Below are positions 45,127 through 53,218 of a stretch of 64,000 nt of DNA, in pieces. The position numbers and the translations under genes were made by a program. The number at the start of each line of letters is the position of its first letter. Position 1 is the stretch's first letter. The DNA lies in assembly GCF_004799755.1 (NCBI RefSeq), contig NZ_SLUB01000013.1, forward strand, positions 1 to 64,000, in the 5' to 3' direction. This stretch comes from Bacillus timonensis. GTDB taxonomy: Bacteria > Bacillota > Bacilli > Bacillales > Bacillaceae_L. A model generated the notes under the pieces. The model did no database searches, was not told the origin of the DNA, and worked only from the letters and a program-made list of their open reading frames with translations.

Positions 45127-46050
45127 ATGATTGAGTTTTTTAGTATACTAAAGGAAATTATTCTACCAATCTTTATTATTATTGCGATTGGATACATCGC
45201 ACAAAAAAAGTTCCAGATGAATGTACCGACTTTAGCAAAAATTAATATGTACTTTTTGGTACCGGCTTTTATTTTCGTTAAATTATATAGTACGGAATTA
45301 TCGTTCCAATTATTTGGCTTTGTTTTACTACTTTTCATTATAATTGTTGTGGTATTATATGTGATTTCCAATTTTGTGGGAAGGCTGATTGGTCTTAATA
45401 AAGGAGAAAAGGTTACATTTACGAATAGTACCATCTTTTTTAACTCAGGGAATTATGGTGTCCCAGTGAATGACCTTGTTTTTAAGGGAGACCCATTTGC
45501 GATGTCAATACAGGTTATTGTGTTAACATTACAAAACATCCTAACCTTTTCATTTGGCGTTTTTTCACTCCAAGCTGCTAAAATTGGGAAACTAAAAGCG
45601 ATGCAAGGATACTTAAAAATGCCCGTGCTATATGCCATGTTAACTGGTATTCTATTAAACTACTATAATATCACAATACCTTCCTTTATATGGGTTCCAG
45701 CGAACTATATTGCTGATGCGTTGGTTGGTATTGCCTTATTTACATTAGGTGCTCAAGTTGCTGAAATTGATTTTAAAGCGGGATTATCAAAGGTATATTG
45801 GAGTCTTTCGTTTCGTCTTTTAGGTGGCCCAGCAATTGCTTTAGGCTTGATTTTTCTAATGGATATCGATGGAGTTTTGGCTCAAGCCCTTTTGATTGCT
45901 TCGAGTATGCCTACATCTGTTAATAGTGCGATAATTGCGGAGGAGTATAATAATTATCCGGGTTTTGCAGCACAAATTGTTCTATTTTCAACCATATTTA
46001 GTTCAATAACCGTTTCAATTATGATTTATTTGGCAAGGATTTTATTCTAA
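45127..46050 (+). CDS. AEC family transporter (auxin efflux carrier-like permease)
   Basis: The 307-residue membrane protein has about ten helices of the AEC/BART type. Features are LPIFIIIAIGYIAQKKFQMN at the N-terminus, FFNSGNYGVPV near residue 112, and in the second half IALFTLGAQVAEIDF, LGGPAIALGLIFL and SSMPTSVNSAIIAEEY. Bacterial AEC proteins carry malate, malonate, lactate or related acids. Its place after uxaC suggests an organic acid or uronate derivative, but this is unproven. ATG 45127 has AAGGGAGTG upstream. Confidence 0.82.
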   Translation: MIEFFSILKEIILPIFIIIAIGYIAQKKFQMNVPTLAKINMYFLVPAFIFVKLYSTELSFQLFGFVLLLFIIIVVVLYVISNFVGRLIGLNKGEKVTFTNSTIFFNSGNYGVPVNDLVFKGDPFAMSIQVIVLTLQNILTFSFGVFSLQAAKIGKLKAMQGYLKMPVLYAMLTGILLNYYNITIPSFIWVPANYIADALVGIALFTLGAQVAEIDFKAGLSKVYWSLSFRLLGGPAIALGLIFLMDIDGVLAQALLIASSMPTSVNSAIIAEEYNNYPGFAAQIVLFSTIFSSITVSIMIYLARILF

Positions 46051-46065
46051 ATAAGGCATTAAAAA

Positions 46066-46102
46066 GACCCTGTCAAAATGATTCAGACAGGGCTTTCTTC
46101 TT
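46066..46102. terminator. Terminator between convergent AEC and ROK genes
   Basis: CCCTGTC and GACAGGG pair around AAAATGATTCA and are followed by CTTTCTTCTTT. The right arm overlaps the end of the ROK gene. Confidence 0.7.
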
Positions 46103-47279
46103 TAAGTACTTGTGCTTCGGGTAGGGATATTCGAATGTTATCAACGTCCAAAAAATGTTGAATTCCTAATGCACAAGCACCGAGCACACAAGAATGATTA
46201 CCAAGGTCAGAGAGAACGATTTCTCCATATTCGCTGACAGAAGAAATGAGGTTTCCCCTTAATTTCTCAACAGCCCCGGGATAAATTTTTAATAACCGGC
46301 TATTAATGACAATCGTTTCAGGATTGTATAAATTAATAATATTGTTAAGTCCAATTGAGACATATTGCAGATATCTGTCAATAAAACTTTTCACAATGAT
46401 ATGGTCCGTTTTTAATAAATTCTCGATGTCAGGAATCGTTAAGTTTGTTTGCTGAAGCTCAGTTTCTAATTTTTTTAATAAAGATGGCTCAGAGGCATAC
46501 AGTTCCCAGCAGCCATGGTTTCCGCATCTGCACGGGTCTCCATTTGGAAAGATAATCATATGTCCCATTTCTCCAGCATAACCATGAAACCCTTTTTGCA
46601 GGTCTCCATCAATAATCATACCCGATCCAATCCCTGAGGTTAAAATAATCGTAAGAAGATTATTGCTGTGGTGGTGTTTATACACTTTTTCAGCATACGC
46701 AGATAAATTGGCATTGTTTTCAACAAATATAGGAAGACTTAATTCTTTTTGCAATTCTTCTTTTATATTTTTTTGGACCCACTTATATCTCGGGTTAAAA
46801 CGTATGCTACCATCTTGTTTATTAACTGTCCCATGGATTCCAATGACTGCGTTTACGACACCATAGGGACGGTCTGAAAAATTAAGCTGATATTCTTTTA
46901 TTTTTCCAATAATCGTTTTCATAATAGATTGATAATCTTCAGTCTCTATTTTTTCATTACATTCGTAAACTGATTTTCCTTTTAAATTGGAAATCGTGTA
47001 ATTAATAGATTTATAATCTAAATCAACCCCTAGCACATAACCCGCATCCTCATTAATTGAGATCATAATAGGTCTTCTGCCGATTGAATGATGCTCTACC
47101 TGTGTTTCGTAAATTAATTCTTCGTGTAACAAATCAGCGACCTGAACAGAAACGGTTGCTTTGTTTAACCCTGTAATTTTTGAAAGATCTGCCCTTGATA
47201 TAAAACCATGTTCAATTATTTTTCGTAATATTAAACTTCTATTTATCTTTTTAATATATGAACTATCTCCTGTGACCAT
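46083..47279 (-). CDS. ROK family transcriptional repressor (XylR type)
   Basis: The 398-residue protein has an N-terminal winged helix-turn-helix (ISRADLSKITGLNKATVSVQVADLL) and a ROK sugar-kinase-like domain. The latter has ILTSGIGSGMIIDGDLQKGFHGYAGEMGH and the zinc motif CRCGNHGCWELYAS near residue 255. This is the XylR/NagC class, which represses sugar genes until an inducer binds. AAAGGGGC precedes ATG 47279. It lies divergent from the AraC-oxidoreductase operon. XylR-like palindromes before uxaC and the two GPH genes suggest those as targets. The ATP-binding loop is not needed for repressor function. Confidence 0.9.
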   Translation of the reverse strand: MVTGDSSYIKKINRSLILRKIIEHGFISRADLSKITGLNKATVSVQVADLLHEELIYETQVEHHSIGRRPIMISINEDAGYVLGVDLDYKSINYTISNLKGKSVYECNEKIETEDYQSIMKTIIGKIKEYQLNFSDRPYGVVNAVIGIHGTVNKQDGSIRFNPRYKWVQKNIKEELQKELSLPIFVENNANLSAYAEKVYKHHHSNNLLTIILTSGIGSGMIIDGDLQKGFHGYAGEMGHMIIFPNGDPCRCGNHGCWELYASEPSLLKKLETELQQTNLTIPDIENLLKTDHIIVKSFIDRYLQYVSIGLNNIINLYNPETIVINSRLLKIYPGAVEKLRGNLISSVSEYGEIVLSDLGNHSCVLGACALGIQHFLDVDNIRISLPEAQVLKEESPV

Positions 47280-47638
47280 ATCATTTGCCCCTTTTAAGTG
47301 AATTGCGGTTTAAAATAAATATCGCAATGAAGATTATGTTAGATTAAGATGTAAAGGCTTACATTAGTTAATTGGTTGAGTAGATAATCTAATTATAACA
47401 GATAATAATATTTGGAACACGAAAAAATGCTTTTTTATTGAAAATCAAACTTTTAATTATATAAAAAAGAAATGATTGTAGGTATAAATTTATCCATTAT
47501 TATGAGTAATTTCACTATAGTGTGATAGAAAAAGCAGTTCCAGTCAATTTTTCATAAAAAGTAAGTGCTTTCAGTCAAAAAATTTCATTATTATTGTGAT
47601 ATGATTGGTTTAACATCAAGAATGAAAGGATGGTAGTA
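47280..47638. promoter_or_regulatory. Divergent regulatory region between ROK and AraC genes
   Basis: This 359-bp A/T-rich gap has no gene. TTAGTTAATTGGTTG and ATAATCTAATTATAA near 47361-47399 resemble degenerate ROK half-sites and could serve autoregulation. No clear cre site or terminator was found. It must contain both divergent promoters, but I cannot assign the hexamers with confidence. Confidence 0.35.
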
Positions 47639-48496
47639 GTGAGACAGCCAATATTGCCAAGTTACCGGTTATCTCCAAGACAAGAATTCATACTAGACTA
47701 TCATTCTCATCAAGAATATGAAATTTACTTTTTTCATAATGGTTCCTGCCGTTATTTGATTAAAAATCAGATTTATGATTTGGAGCCTGGTGATATTCTC
47801 TTGATGGATGGAAAAACATTACACAAACCCATTGTTTCTCCAGAAATAGAGTATATTCGAAGCACAGTTCACTTCTTACCGCAATGGATTGAAACCGTTT
47901 TAAAGGAGTTGAACGCAGAATATTTACTGGATGTATTCCGGAATTTACAGCATTGTTTAATTCGGACAAATGAAAACCAACAATCAAAGAAGTTGGAAGA
48001 ATTAATTTGTCGACTTGATGAACTGTATAAGATGTCGGATAAAAATCAATTTTCAGTTGTGGAAGCTGAAATGAAAGTCGTTCTTATCCAGGCCTTATTC
48101 CTTCTTAATAAGATGGGTAATGCAAATTCCTATAAAAAGCCCGAAACAAGGGATGATAAAACAGATTATGTTGAAAATATCATATCTTATGTTCAGGAAC
48201 ATTATATGGAGAAGTTAACGATTGATTCGATTGCAAAAGTTCTAAATTTAAGTAAGTCTTATTTATCGCACTTATTCAAAGAGGTAACAGGGTTTACAGT
48301 AATGGAATATTTAATGGCTACAAGACTATCACAAGCAAAATATATGCTTGCCTTGGAGCCAGACAAGCCTTTAAAAGATGTCTCTTATGATTGTGGATTT
48401 GAAAGCGCCTCTCATTTCAGCCGTTATTTCAAGAGTAAGGTTGGAATGACCCCAAAGGATTATCGTAAATTACAAATAAGTAAAGAAGGGAAGTAA
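47639..48496 (+). CDS. AraC family regulator with cupin sensor domain
   Basis: The 285-residue regulator has an N-terminal AraC-binding cupin (residues 1-150; DYHSHQEYEIYFFHNGSCRYLI then DLEPGDILLMDGKTLHKP) and a C-terminal AraC domain with two helix-turn-helices: TIDSIAKVLNLSKSYLSHLFKEVTGFT and PLKDVSYDCGFESASHFSRYFKSKVGMTPKDYR. GTG 47639 is preferred since AAAGGATGG lies upstream; ATG 47630 falls inside it. It is first in the operon with the Gfo/Idh genes (seven bases to the next) and is the likely local activator responding to a sugar. Confidence 0.88.
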   Translation: MRQPILPSYRLSPRQEFILDYHSHQEYEIYFFHNGSCRYLIKNQIYDLEPGDILLMDGKTLHKPIVSPEIEYIRSTVHFLPQWIETVLKELNAEYLLDVFRNLQHCLIRTNENQQSKKLEELICRLDELYKMSDKNQFSVVEAEMKVVLIQALFLLNKMGNANSYKKPETRDDKTDYVENIISYVQEHYMEKLTIDSIAKVLNLSKSYLSHLFKEVTGFTVMEYLMATRLSQAKYMLALEPDKPLKDVSYDCGFESASHFSRYFKSKVGMTPKDYRKLQISKEGK

Positions 48497-48502
48497 AAAA
48501 AA

Positions 48503-49663
48503 ATGAAAAAAGTAAGATTAGGTATTATCGGTTTAGGTGCACAAGGTGGAGCTTATGCTGGTTTTATTGCAGAGGGAAGAGTTCCTAACATGGAAATTGG
48601 AGCGATTTGTGACATCGATCCAGCAAAAAAAGCAGTGGCTAATGAAAAGTATCCAAATGTACCATTCTATGAGGATTATATCGAGATGATGGAAAGTGGA
48701 AATGTTGATGCAATTGTAACAACAGTTCCACATTACCTACATCCTGAAATGACAATTGAAGCACTAAAAAGAGATATTCATGCTTTAGCAGAAAAGCCTG
48801 CGGGTGTCTATACAAAACAAGTAAAAGAAATGAATGAATTTGCAGCTTCAAAACCAGAATTAACATTTGCGATCATGTTCAATCAAAGAACAAATGAACT
48901 TTACAAAAAGGTTAAAGAAATCATCGATAATGGTGAAATCGGTGAAATTCGCCGTACGAACTGGATTATTACAACTTGGTGGAGACCACAAGGCTATTAT
49001 GACCAAAGTGCATGGAGAGCAACTTGGGAAGGTGAAGGTGGCGGTGTTCTTGTAAACCAAGCGCCACACCAATTAGACCTGCTTCAATGGATTTGCGGTA
49101 TGCCGAAGAAGGTTTATTCAAATGTGAAGTATGGTTACCAAAGAAATATTGCCGTTGAAGACGAAGTAACTGCATTACTTGATTACGGTAACGGAGCAAC
49201 TGGTGTATTTGTAACATGTACACATGATGTTGTCGGTACAGACCGTTTTGAAATCCTAGGGGATAAAGGGAAAATCATTGTTGATGACAGTAAGAAAGTA
49301 ACCATTAAACGTCTGACAAGACCAGAAAATGAAATGAGCAACAGTATGAGCATGCAAGATGTCATGAAAATTTTTATGGGTCAATCAGAAGATAGTATTT
49401 ATACTGAAGAAATATTAGAATTTGAAAGCGTTTGGGGTGCTCAACACACTTCAGTACTAGAAAACTTTGCGGCTAATATCCTAGACGGAACTCCACTTAT
49501 TGCTCCAGGAAGCGATGGAATTAACGGTGTACAATTAGCAAATGCGATTCACCTTTCAAGCTTCCTTGGAAAAGAAGTAGAAATTCCAGTGGATGAAGAG
49601 GTTTATTTAGCAGAGTTAAATAAGCGCATTGAAGAAGAAAAAAAGAATCCTATTGAAAAATAA
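48503..49663 (+). CDS. Gfo/Idh/MocA oxidoreductase 1
   Basis: This is a NAD(P)-dependent sugar dehydrogenase or reductase of 386 residues. The Rossmann motif is GIIGLGAQGG (residues 8-17), the nucleotide-acid turn is CDIDPAKK, the family EKP motif is ALAEKPAG near residue 98, and the catalytic His region is LVNQAPHQLDLLQWICG near 188. The C-terminal beta-sheet domain gives substrate specificity. GGAAG precedes the ATG, seven bases after the AraC stop. Such enzymes oxidise sugars at C1, C2 or C3, including 3-keto-glycoside formation. The three family members in this operon are divergent, suggesting sequential rather than redundant steps. Confidence 0.9.
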   Translation: MKKVRLGIIGLGAQGGAYAGFIAEGRVPNMEIGAICDIDPAKKAVANEKYPNVPFYEDYIEMMESGNVDAIVTTVPHYLHPEMTIEALKRDIHALAEKPAGVYTKQVKEMNEFAASKPELTFAIMFNQRTNELYKKVKEIIDNGEIGEIRRTNWIITTWWRPQGYYDQSAWRATWEGEGGGVLVNQAPHQLDLLQWICGMPKKVYSNVKYGYQRNIAVEDEVTALLDYGNGATGVFVTCTHDVVGTDRFEILGDKGKIIVDDSKKVTIKRLTRPENEMSNSMSMQDVMKIFMGQSEDSIYTEEILEFESVWGAQHTSVLENFAANILDGTPLIAPGSDGINGVQLANAIHLSSFLGKEVEIPVDEEVYLAELNKRIEEEKKNPIEK

Positions 49664-49738
49664 GGATGCAACTTACTAGAAATCGGCAAATCGCCGGTTT
49701 CTAGCTATTCATCTCCACTTTTAGAGGAGGAAGGAATT

Positions 49739-50749
49739 ATGCTTAAAGTAGCAGTAGTCGGCTTGGGAGATATATCAAAAATTCATATACCTGCTATTCA
49801 GAACAGTTCTAAAGCGGAATTAGTTGCCGTTTGTGATATAAATGAAGAGCTTCGCAATACTGTTGAGAATGTGAATTTTTATACAGATCTAGACGAGATG
49901 CTTAATAAAGAGGAATTAGACTGTGTTCATATTTGTTTGCCACACTATGTTCACTACTCCGCAACAAAGGCAGTTGTAGAAAAGGGCGTAAATGTCTTTT
50001 TGGAAAAACCATTAGCAAGAAGTGCGGAAGAAGGAATGTTCGTAGTAGAGTTGGCAGAACAACACCCAGACGTAAAAATTTGTGTGAGTCTGCAAAATCG
50101 GCTAAATGAAACATTTATTAAGCTAAAAGAAATAGTAGATAGTGGAGAGTTAGGCCAGGTAACAGGTATCAAAGGTTTAGTTACATGGTTCCGTCCAAAA
50201 TCCTACTATGATGTCAAGCCTTGGCGGGGCAAAATGAAGCTTGCCGGTGGCGGAGTTATGATTAATCAGTCGATCCATACATTGGATTTAATGCAATTAA
50301 TCGGAGGAGAAATTGAAACAATCCGTGGGTCTATTGACCAATTGCTTGATTATGGATATGAAGTGGAAGATACAGCTGTTGCGAATATTAAATTTAAAAA
50401 TGGTGCAACTGGATTATTCTTTGCGACGACTACGTATGCAACTAATTCATCTGTAGAATTTCAAGTCATCCTTGAAAAAGGTAAATTAACAATTAAAGAT
50501 AGTGTTCTTTCTGTTACTGATAGCGAAGGCGTGAAAAGAAGGTTGATAGAGGATTCGAAGCTTCCAGGAAGTAAGTTTTACTATGGAGCTAGCCATGATA
50601 CATTAATCAATCAATTTTATAACGCGATTATCAACAATACAGAAGATTATATTCATGTTCAAGATGCTCAAAAATCAATGGAAATGATTAGTGCAATAAG
50701 AAGATCTTCTGAGGTTAAAATCCCAATTAAAATGGAGGTATACAAATGA
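49739..50749 (+). CDS. Gfo/Idh/MocA oxidoreductase 2
   Basis: This second family member has 336 residues. It shows VAVVGLGDISKIH at the N-terminus (Rossmann Gly pattern), AVCDINEELR, NVFLEKPLARS near residue 88 and VMINQSIHTLDLMQLIGGE near 180 with the conserved His. The 75-bp gap after gene 1 contains the inverted repeat AGAAATCGGC/GCCGGTTTCT, a short hairpin that might process or attenuate the message. GAGGAGG precedes ATG 49739. It overlaps the next gene by four bases (ATGA), so it is coupled to the isomerase. The substrate is unknown. Confidence 0.9.
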   Translation: MLKVAVVGLGDISKIHIPAIQNSSKAELVAVCDINEELRNTVENVNFYTDLDEMLNKEELDCVHICLPHYVHYSATKAVVEKGVNVFLEKPLARSAEEGMFVVELAEQHPDVKICVSLQNRLNETFIKLKEIVDSGELGQVTGIKGLVTWFRPKSYYDVKPWRGKMKLAGGGVMINQSIHTLDLMQLIGGEIETIRGSIDQLLDYGYEVEDTAVANIKFKNGATGLFFATTTYATNSSVEFQVILEKGKLTIKDSVLSVTDSEGVKRRLIEDSKLPGSKFYYGASHDTLINQFYNAIINNTEDYIHVQDAQKSMEMISAIRRSSEVKIPIKMEVYK

Positions 50750-51606
50750 CAAAAGGCAAAATTGGCGTTCAGATGATGATGCTAAAGAAAAAAGTAGAAG
50801 AACTTGGTGTTTATGAAACAATGAGAAAGCTTCACGAGCTTGGATTTGGTGCAGTTGAGGTTTCTCAAATTCCAATGACTGAAGAAAATGTAGCAGACTT
50901 AAAAAGAGCAAGTGCAGATTTTAACATTAAAATTGCAGCTCTGTCCGCGGCATTAGAACCAATGTTTGAGAATGCACCGGGTGAAGCTTTGTCTACACAT
51001 TTTGAGAAAATCGTAAATGATTGCAAAACGCTAGACTGTAATTTTGTTCGTATTGGTATGCTTCCATTTACCGTTATGGGTGATAAAGAGAAAATTATGG
51101 GCTTTATTGAAAGAGCAGAAGAAATGGCACATCGTTTAGCAGAACATGGAATCGAGTTATACTATCATACTCACCATGTTGAATTCGAAAAATATGATGG
51201 TGTTTATTTACTAGACCTTATTAAACAAAACACAACTAAATTAGGATTTGAATTGGATGTACACTGGATTCAACGTGCTGGTGAAAACCCTGTGAAAATT
51301 ATCCGGGAATATAAAGACCGTATTTCATTACTACACTTAAAAGACTATCGAATCACTAAGTTTGAATTTAATCCAGATGATATGAAAGATATGGCAGGCT
51401 TCATGAACAAGTTTTCAAATATCATACAATTTGCAGAGCTTGGAGAAGGAAACATGGATATTGCAGCTATGATTGAAGCGGGTAAGGAAAGTGGAGTGCA
51501 ATACTTCTTAATTGAACAAGATGACACATATGGCCGTGATCCATTCGAATGTCTTGAGGTATCAGCGCAGCACTTAAGAAAGCTTGGTTATTCGGACTGG
51601 TTCTAA
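50746..51606 (+). CDS. Sugar phosphate isomerase/epimerase-like TIM barrel (IolE/AP-endonuclease 2 fold)
   Basis: The 286-residue protein has an AP_endonuc_2-type TIM barrel: GIGVQMMMLK-like N-terminal strand (GKIGVQMMMLKKK), LHELGFGAVEVSQIP, NFVRIGMLPF, ELYYHTHHVEFEKYDG with histidines, LGFELDVHWIQRAGEN, LLHLKDYRIT and YFLIEQDDTYGRD. Acidic and His residues at the strand ends fit a metal-dependent site. Family members include inosose dehydratase/isomerase, xylose isomerase-like enzymes and 3-keto-glycoside eliminases. It is translationally coupled to oxidoreductase 2. In Gfo/Idh clusters this fold often acts on the keto-sugar product, which is the assignment I favour. Confidence 0.85.
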   Translation: MTKGKIGVQMMMLKKKVEELGVYETMRKLHELGFGAVEVSQIPMTEENVADLKRASADFNIKIAALSAALEPMFENAPGEALSTHFEKIVNDCKTLDCNFVRIGMLPFTVMGDKEKIMGFIERAEEMAHRLAEHGIELYYHTHHVEFEKYDGVYLLDLIKQNTTKLGFELDVHWIQRAGENPVKIIREYKDRISLLHLKDYRITKFEFNPDDMKDMAGFMNKFSNIIQFAELGEGNMDIAAMIEAGKESGVQYFLIEQDDTYGRDPFECLEVSAQHLRKLGYSDWF

Positions 51607-51622
51607 TTGAAAAAAACTAATA

Positions 51623-51674
51623 AGCAAGCACCTTGTGAAGATGAAAATCTAAATTTTTGGTGCTTGCATTTTTT
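51623..51674 (+). terminator. Terminator after the isomerase gene
   Basis: AGCAAGCACC and GGTGCTTGCA form a perfect 10-bp stem with a long A-rich loop and a TTTTTT tail. It separates the isomerase from oxidoreductase 3, which may be expressed at a lower level or independently. Confidence 0.82.
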
Positions 51675-51705
51675 ACTATATAAACTAACAGGAGTGATTC
51701 AACAA

Positions 51706-52782
51706 ATGAGTAGTAAAGACGGAATGAATTATGCACCAAAAGGGAAACCAAATCCTGTCGTTAAAGAAGGGGAATTCCCTATTGCTGCGGTTGCCCTTGA
51801 TCATGGGCATATTAACGGTATGTGTAATGGATTAGTGGAGGCTGGTGCAACATTAAAATGGGTCTATGATCCAGATCTTGAAAAGGTAGAAAAATTTATT
51901 GAAGCATTCCCTGGAGTGCAAGTTGCTGAGTCCTTAGAACAAGTATTAGAAGATGAAGAAATTAAATTAGTTGCAGCAGCGGCAATCCCAAATAAACGTA
52001 GTGAATTAGGAATAAAAGTAATGGAGGCAGGTAAGGATTACTTTACTGATAAGACTCCGTTTACTTCTTTAGAGCAATTAGAAGAAGCAAAGAAAGTCGT
52101 GGAACGCACAGGCAGAAAGTATATGGTTTATTTCAGTGAAAGACTCCATGTCGAAGCTGCTGTTTTTGCAGGGGATTTAATTAAGCAAGGGGCAATTGGC
52201 CGTGTCATTCAAGTGACAGGCTTTGGACCACACCGCCTTAATGCAGATACACGACCGGATTGGTTCTTTAAGAAAGAACAATATGGGGGCATTCTTTGCG
52301 ACATCGGAAGCCACCAAATTGAACAGTTTTTATATTACACAGGAAACGAAGATGCAACCGTTCTTCACAGTAAAGTAGGGAATTATAATAACCCAGAGTA
52401 TCCAGAACTAGAGGACTATGGTGATGCAACTCTAGTAGGTGAAAATGGTGCAACGTTTATTTTCAAGGTTGACTGGTTTACTCCAGATGGTTTAGGCACT
52501 TGGGGTGACGGGCGTACATTTATTACAGGAACTGAAGGCACAATTGAATTAAGAAAGTATATTGATGTCGCTAAAAATGAAACAGGCGATCACCTATTCC
52601 TAGTGAATAAGGAAGGCGAAAAACATTATCAGTTAAGAGGCGAGGTTGGATTCCCATTCTTTGGTCAACTCATTTTGGATTGTGTAAATCGCACTGAAAA
52701 TGCAATGACACAAGAGCATGCATTTAAAGCTGCAGAATTGTGCTTAAAAGCTCAGGAACAAGCAATTATCGTAAGTAAATAA
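51706..52782 (+). CDS. Gfo/Idh/MocA oxidoreductase 3 (atypical)
   Basis: This 358-residue protein has the family fold but altered motifs. The nucleotide loop reads VALDHGHINGMCNGLVEAG instead of GxGxxG, and the usual EKP is DKTP in FTDKTPFTSLEQL. The C-terminal His is kept in GILCDIGSHQIEQFLYYTG. ATG 51706 has AGGAGTG upstream; an in-frame start at 51607 would read through the terminator hairpin and is unlikely. It may use a different cofactor mode, or tightly bound NAD as in some glycoside-hydrolase-like relatives. It ends at a strong terminator. Confidence 0.85.
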   Translation: MSSKDGMNYAPKGKPNPVVKEGEFPIAAVALDHGHINGMCNGLVEAGATLKWVYDPDLEKVEKFIEAFPGVQVAESLEQVLEDEEIKLVAAAAIPNKRSELGIKVMEAGKDYFTDKTPFTSLEQLEEAKKVVERTGRKYMVYFSERLHVEAAVFAGDLIKQGAIGRVIQVTGFGPHRLNADTRPDWFFKKEQYGGILCDIGSHQIEQFLYYTGNEDATVLHSKVGNYNNPEYPELEDYGDATLVGENGATFIFKVDWFTPDGLGTWGDGRTFITGTEGTIELRKYIDVAKNETGDHLFLVNKEGEKHYQLRGEVGFPFFGQLILDCVNRTENAMTQEHAFKAAELCLKAQEQAIIVSK

Positions 52783-52792
52783 TTATGAAAAA

Positions 52793-52832
52793 AAACTGGT
52801 CAAAACTCACAACTTGGTTTGACCAGTTTTTT
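52793..52832 (+). terminator. Terminator after oxidoreductase 3
   Basis: AAACTGGTCAAA and TTTGACCAGTTT form a perfect 12-bp stem followed by TTTT. Confidence 0.9.
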
Positions 52833-52904
52833 TATGGAAAAGAGGAAGTTTAGCATTATTTTAGAAAATAAAAAAATTGCTAAAGGTAAAAAAAGTTATT
52901 GTTT

Positions 52905-52920
52905 TTTAAAGCGTTTTCAA
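52905..52920. promoter_or_regulatory. cre-like site upstream of the first GPH symporter
   Basis: TTTAAAGCGTTTTCAA matches the CcpA consensus with one mismatch. It lies 300 bp from the start codon. The leader between (52921-53218) also holds a second weaker match, ATGTAAACGCTTAATT (53012-53027). Confidence 0.6.
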
Positions 52921-52937
52921 TTATTCTATAAATATAG

Positions 52938-53106
52938 ATAGTTTGAGTGACCGACAAATAAATCGGAAACTCATAGCTAGATTCCAAGTATTGTTCGTTA
53001 TTTTGTTTAAAATGTAAACGCTTAATTTATTTAAGGAGGAGGATATCCGAAGTTTAGTGTTTCCTTGAGTGATTAGATATTTAGTTTGTATGCCAGACAA
53101 ATAAGT
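52938..53106. promoter_or_regulatory. Paired ROK-like operators in the first GPH leader
   Basis: Two 26-bp elements, 52938-52963 and 53081-53106, agree at 20 positions. The shared form is TAGTTTG, then about 8 bp, then GACAAATAA, an inverted TTTGT/ACAAA pair like the B. subtilis xylO operator. They are 143 bp apart, which could allow looping. The nearby CCGA-CAAATAAA-TCGG can also form a hairpin. The local ROK repressor is the obvious candidate to bind. Confidence 0.5.
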
Positions 53107-53218
53107 AGCAGTTTTTACGTCAGTTAGAAGTAAATATATCGTAAATTCGTTATAACAGAGGGATGAAACGAAGAAGTTATTTTAGTATTACAAATTAGCT
53201 TTAAAGGGGGAAAACGAC

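Noticed and set aside
53033-53044. Start of a leader gene at the strong AAGGAGGAGG
   Set aside because: Following starts give only 3-4 codon ORFs; kept as an observation, not as a gene.
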